NCBI RefSeq assembly: GCF_014385195.1
Contig: NZ_JACRTG010000025.1
Span: 53,113 to 117,112, forward strand
Length of the DNA stretch: 64,000 nucleotides
DNA from: Paratissierella segnis
GTDB taxonomy: Bacteria; Bacillota; Clostridia; Tissierellales; Tissierellaceae
Direction of reading: 5' to 3'
Shown here: positions 62,818 through 64,000 of the stretch, one piece after another
Position numbering within the stretch: position 1 is the stretch's first letter
Layout: each line of letters begins with the position of its first letter
Notes under the pieces: generated by a model
The model's database searches: none
What the model saw: the letters and a program-made list of their open reading frames with translations, nothing else
Told to the model about the DNA's origin: nothing
Program-made: the position numbers and the translations under genes

Positions 62818-62900
62818 TGAATAATGAAGAGTGAACAGCTATCTAAATCTATCTTTTGTGTCTTTAGTTATTCACTCTTAGTTCTTAGTTATTCACTATG
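62818..62900. repeat. Degenerate tandem-like spacer repeat between tRNA-Thr and tRNA-Asp
   Basis: Short units such as GTGAACAGTGAATAATGAAG and their complements (TTAGTTATTCACTCTTAG) recur. Related sequence lies at 62985-63050 and 63541-63650; the segment ending ...TTCACTATGTTTTT just before the tRNA is nearly the same ahead of Asp and Leu. Confidence 0.6.
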
Positions 62901-62906
62901 TTTTTA

Positions 62907-62984
62907 TGGCGACCTGGAAGGGACTCGAACCCTCGACCTCCAGCGTGACAGGCTGGCATTCTAAACCAACTGAACTACCAGGCC
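62907..62984 (-). tRNA. tRNA-Asp (GTC)
   Basis: Acceptor GGCCTGG / CCAGGTC (one G-T pair), anticodon GTC; CCA encoded. Ligand of the aspS T-box. Confidence 0.95.
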
Positions 62985-63205
62985 ATGATAGTTAATTCAC
63001 AATTCTCAGCTCACAATTCACAATTACTAGAGTCTATCTTTTGGGTCATATTAATCCTGCACACTCAAATGACACAGCAATATAAGTACTGCCTTTAATT
63101 GTACATTGTGAATTATTAAATTGTTTAATCCTTCGTCATACAAATTTGGTGCTACTGCATCTGACCTACCTGCAATTTACTTTATAAATTGGGTTAGGTC
63201 ATGAG

Positions 63206-63278
63206 TGGGCACAACAGGGCTCGAACCTGTGACCCCCTGCTTGTAAGGCAGGTGCTCTCCCAACTGAGCTATGCGCCC
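63206..63278 (-). tRNA. tRNA-Val (TAC)
   Basis: Acceptor GGGCGCA, anticodon TAC in CTGCCTTACAAGCAG; CCA not encoded. Confidence 0.95.
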
Positions 63279-63286
63279 ATATTTTA

Positions 63287-63361
63287 TGGTGACCTCACCG
63301 GGATTCGAACCCGGGTTACCGCCGTGAAAGGGCGATGTCTTAACCGCTTGACCATGAGGCC
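63287..63361 (-). tRNA. tRNA-Glu (TTC)
   Basis: Acceptor GGCCTCA, anticodon TTC in CGCCCTTTCACGGCG; CCA encoded. Confidence 0.95.
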
Positions 63362-63467
63362 TTATTAGTTTTGTCTAATGGACAATCAGTTCAATATATG
63401 TACCGACTTTTCCTTTCAAGGGTCACTAATTATAGTGTCTTCCTTAAAGTTTCTACTAAAATTATAG

Positions 63468-63540
<73 letters not shown>

Positions 63541-63654
63541 CTATATAAGTTAAGAATTAAGAGGTAATAGTTAAGAGTTATCTGGGTCTATCTCTTGGGT
63601 CTAAACCCGAAAGAATTTTCAGTTCTTCACTCTTAGTTCTTCACTATGTTTTTT

Positions 63655-63744
63655 TGGTGCCGGAGACCGGAATCGAACCGGTACGACCTGTTAAGGGCCG
63701 CAGGATTTTAAGTCCTGTGCGTCTGCCAGTTCCGCCACTCCGGC
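63655..63744 (-). tRNA. tRNA-Leu (TAA)
   Basis: Acceptor GCCGGAG, anticodon TAA in CAGGACTTAAAATCCTG, long variable arm; CCA encoded. Confidence 0.95.
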
Positions 63745-63752
63745 GTTATACT

Positions 63753-63827
63753 TGGCTCTTAGGGTGGGACTCGAACCCACAACCTACCGGTTAACAGCCG
63801 GTTGCTCCGCCATTGAGCTACCCAAGA
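63753..63827 (-). tRNA. tRNA-Asn (GTT)
   Basis: Acceptor TCTTGGG / CCTAAGA, anticodon GTT in CCGGCTGTTAACCGG; CCA encoded. First tRNA after the 5S gene; ligand of the asnA T-box. Confidence 0.95.
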
Positions 63828-63879
63828 ATAGTCTGACCTACTAAAGCTCATTTTTATTCGCTAAATTAGGTCATAAAGT

Positions 63880-63993
63880 CCAGCAACTTCCTACTCTCCC
63901 AGAGCGTTACCACTCAAGTACCATCGGCGTTAAGAGGCTTAACTTCTGTGTTCGGTATGGGTACAGGTGTTTCCCTCTTGCTATCGTCACCAG
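63880..63993 (-). rRNA. 5S ribosomal RNA
   Basis: About 114 nt. Contains the conserved GTACCCATACCGAACACAG loop region and GGGAGAGTAGG near the 3' end; the 5' CTGGTGAC pairs fully (with wobbles) with the 3' GTTGCTGG. Transcribed leftwards, so 23S and 16S should lie to the right of the window. Confidence 0.95.
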
Positions 63994-64000
63994 ACGAAAA

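Overview
The window is low-GC chromosomal DNA from an anaerobic, endospore-forming Firmicute, most like Clostridia/Tissierellia. The evidence is spoIVA, spoIID and a bofC-like gene, three T-box leaders ahead of aminoacyl-tRNA synthetase or asparagine synthetase genes, strong Shine-Dalgarno (SD) sites, and the gene order bofC-ruvC-ruvA-ruvB-spoIID-queA-tgt-yajC, which resembles the ruv-queA-tgt region of Bacillus. Nearly all genes lie on the minus strand. The plus strand carries only the end of rqcH, a cob(I)alamin adenosyltransferase, one tRNA-Pro and an IS30-type transposase.

Layout. 1-5.8 kb: rqcH (5' cut), prsA, cobO, a sirtuin, a GNAT acetyltransferase and a TDT transporter. 5.9-13 kb: pyrR, rluD, lspA, a TraR/DksA-type protein, then the division cluster divIVA-ylmH-yggT-sepF-yggS with an HlyD-like adaptor and a small membrane protein. 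13.1-24 kb: tRNA-Pro, spoIVA, gpsA-plsY-der-DUF512, glyA, and an Asp-T-box operon aspS-tcdA-rseC-csoR. 24.1-26 kb: an insertion sequence with unusual iterated ends. 26-31.4 kb: a visibly GC-richer catabolic block (sugar-acid dehydratase, YfcC-type carrier, divergent enolase, type-2 glycerate kinase). 31.8-38.4 kb: an IclR regulator, a nucleoside phosphorylase and a BMP-type nucleoside ABC transporter. 38.6-39.3 kb: an XRE regulator with a DUF2975 membrane protein. 39.3-53.6 kb: a long housekeeping string hemZ-MBL-dtd-relA-recJ-TIGR04086-yajC-tgt-queA-spoIID-DUF2905-ruvBAC-bofC. 53.6-61.8 kb: an unknown gene, asnA (Asn T-box), a zinc-dependent phospholipase C-like protein, a macrodomain protein, a BlaI/BlaR1-type pair, yjbQ and serS (Ser T-box). 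62.2-64 kb: eleven tRNA genes behind a 5S rRNA, the tail of an rRNA operon whose 23S and 16S should lie beyond the right edge.

Most of the window is core genome. The accessory part is 24-38 kb: an IS, a sugar-acid pathway likely acquired by transfer, and a nucleoside uptake and salvage operon. I found no CRISPR array, prophage or recognisable defence island. The observations I rate most worth checking are the enolase paralogue with an altered active site next to glycerate kinase; the nup leader, in which a hairpin separates the SD from the start codon; two genes whose SD lies inside a perfect stem; the odd IS ends; and the two-cysteine CsoR-family regulator cotranscribed with an RseC-like protein and aspS.
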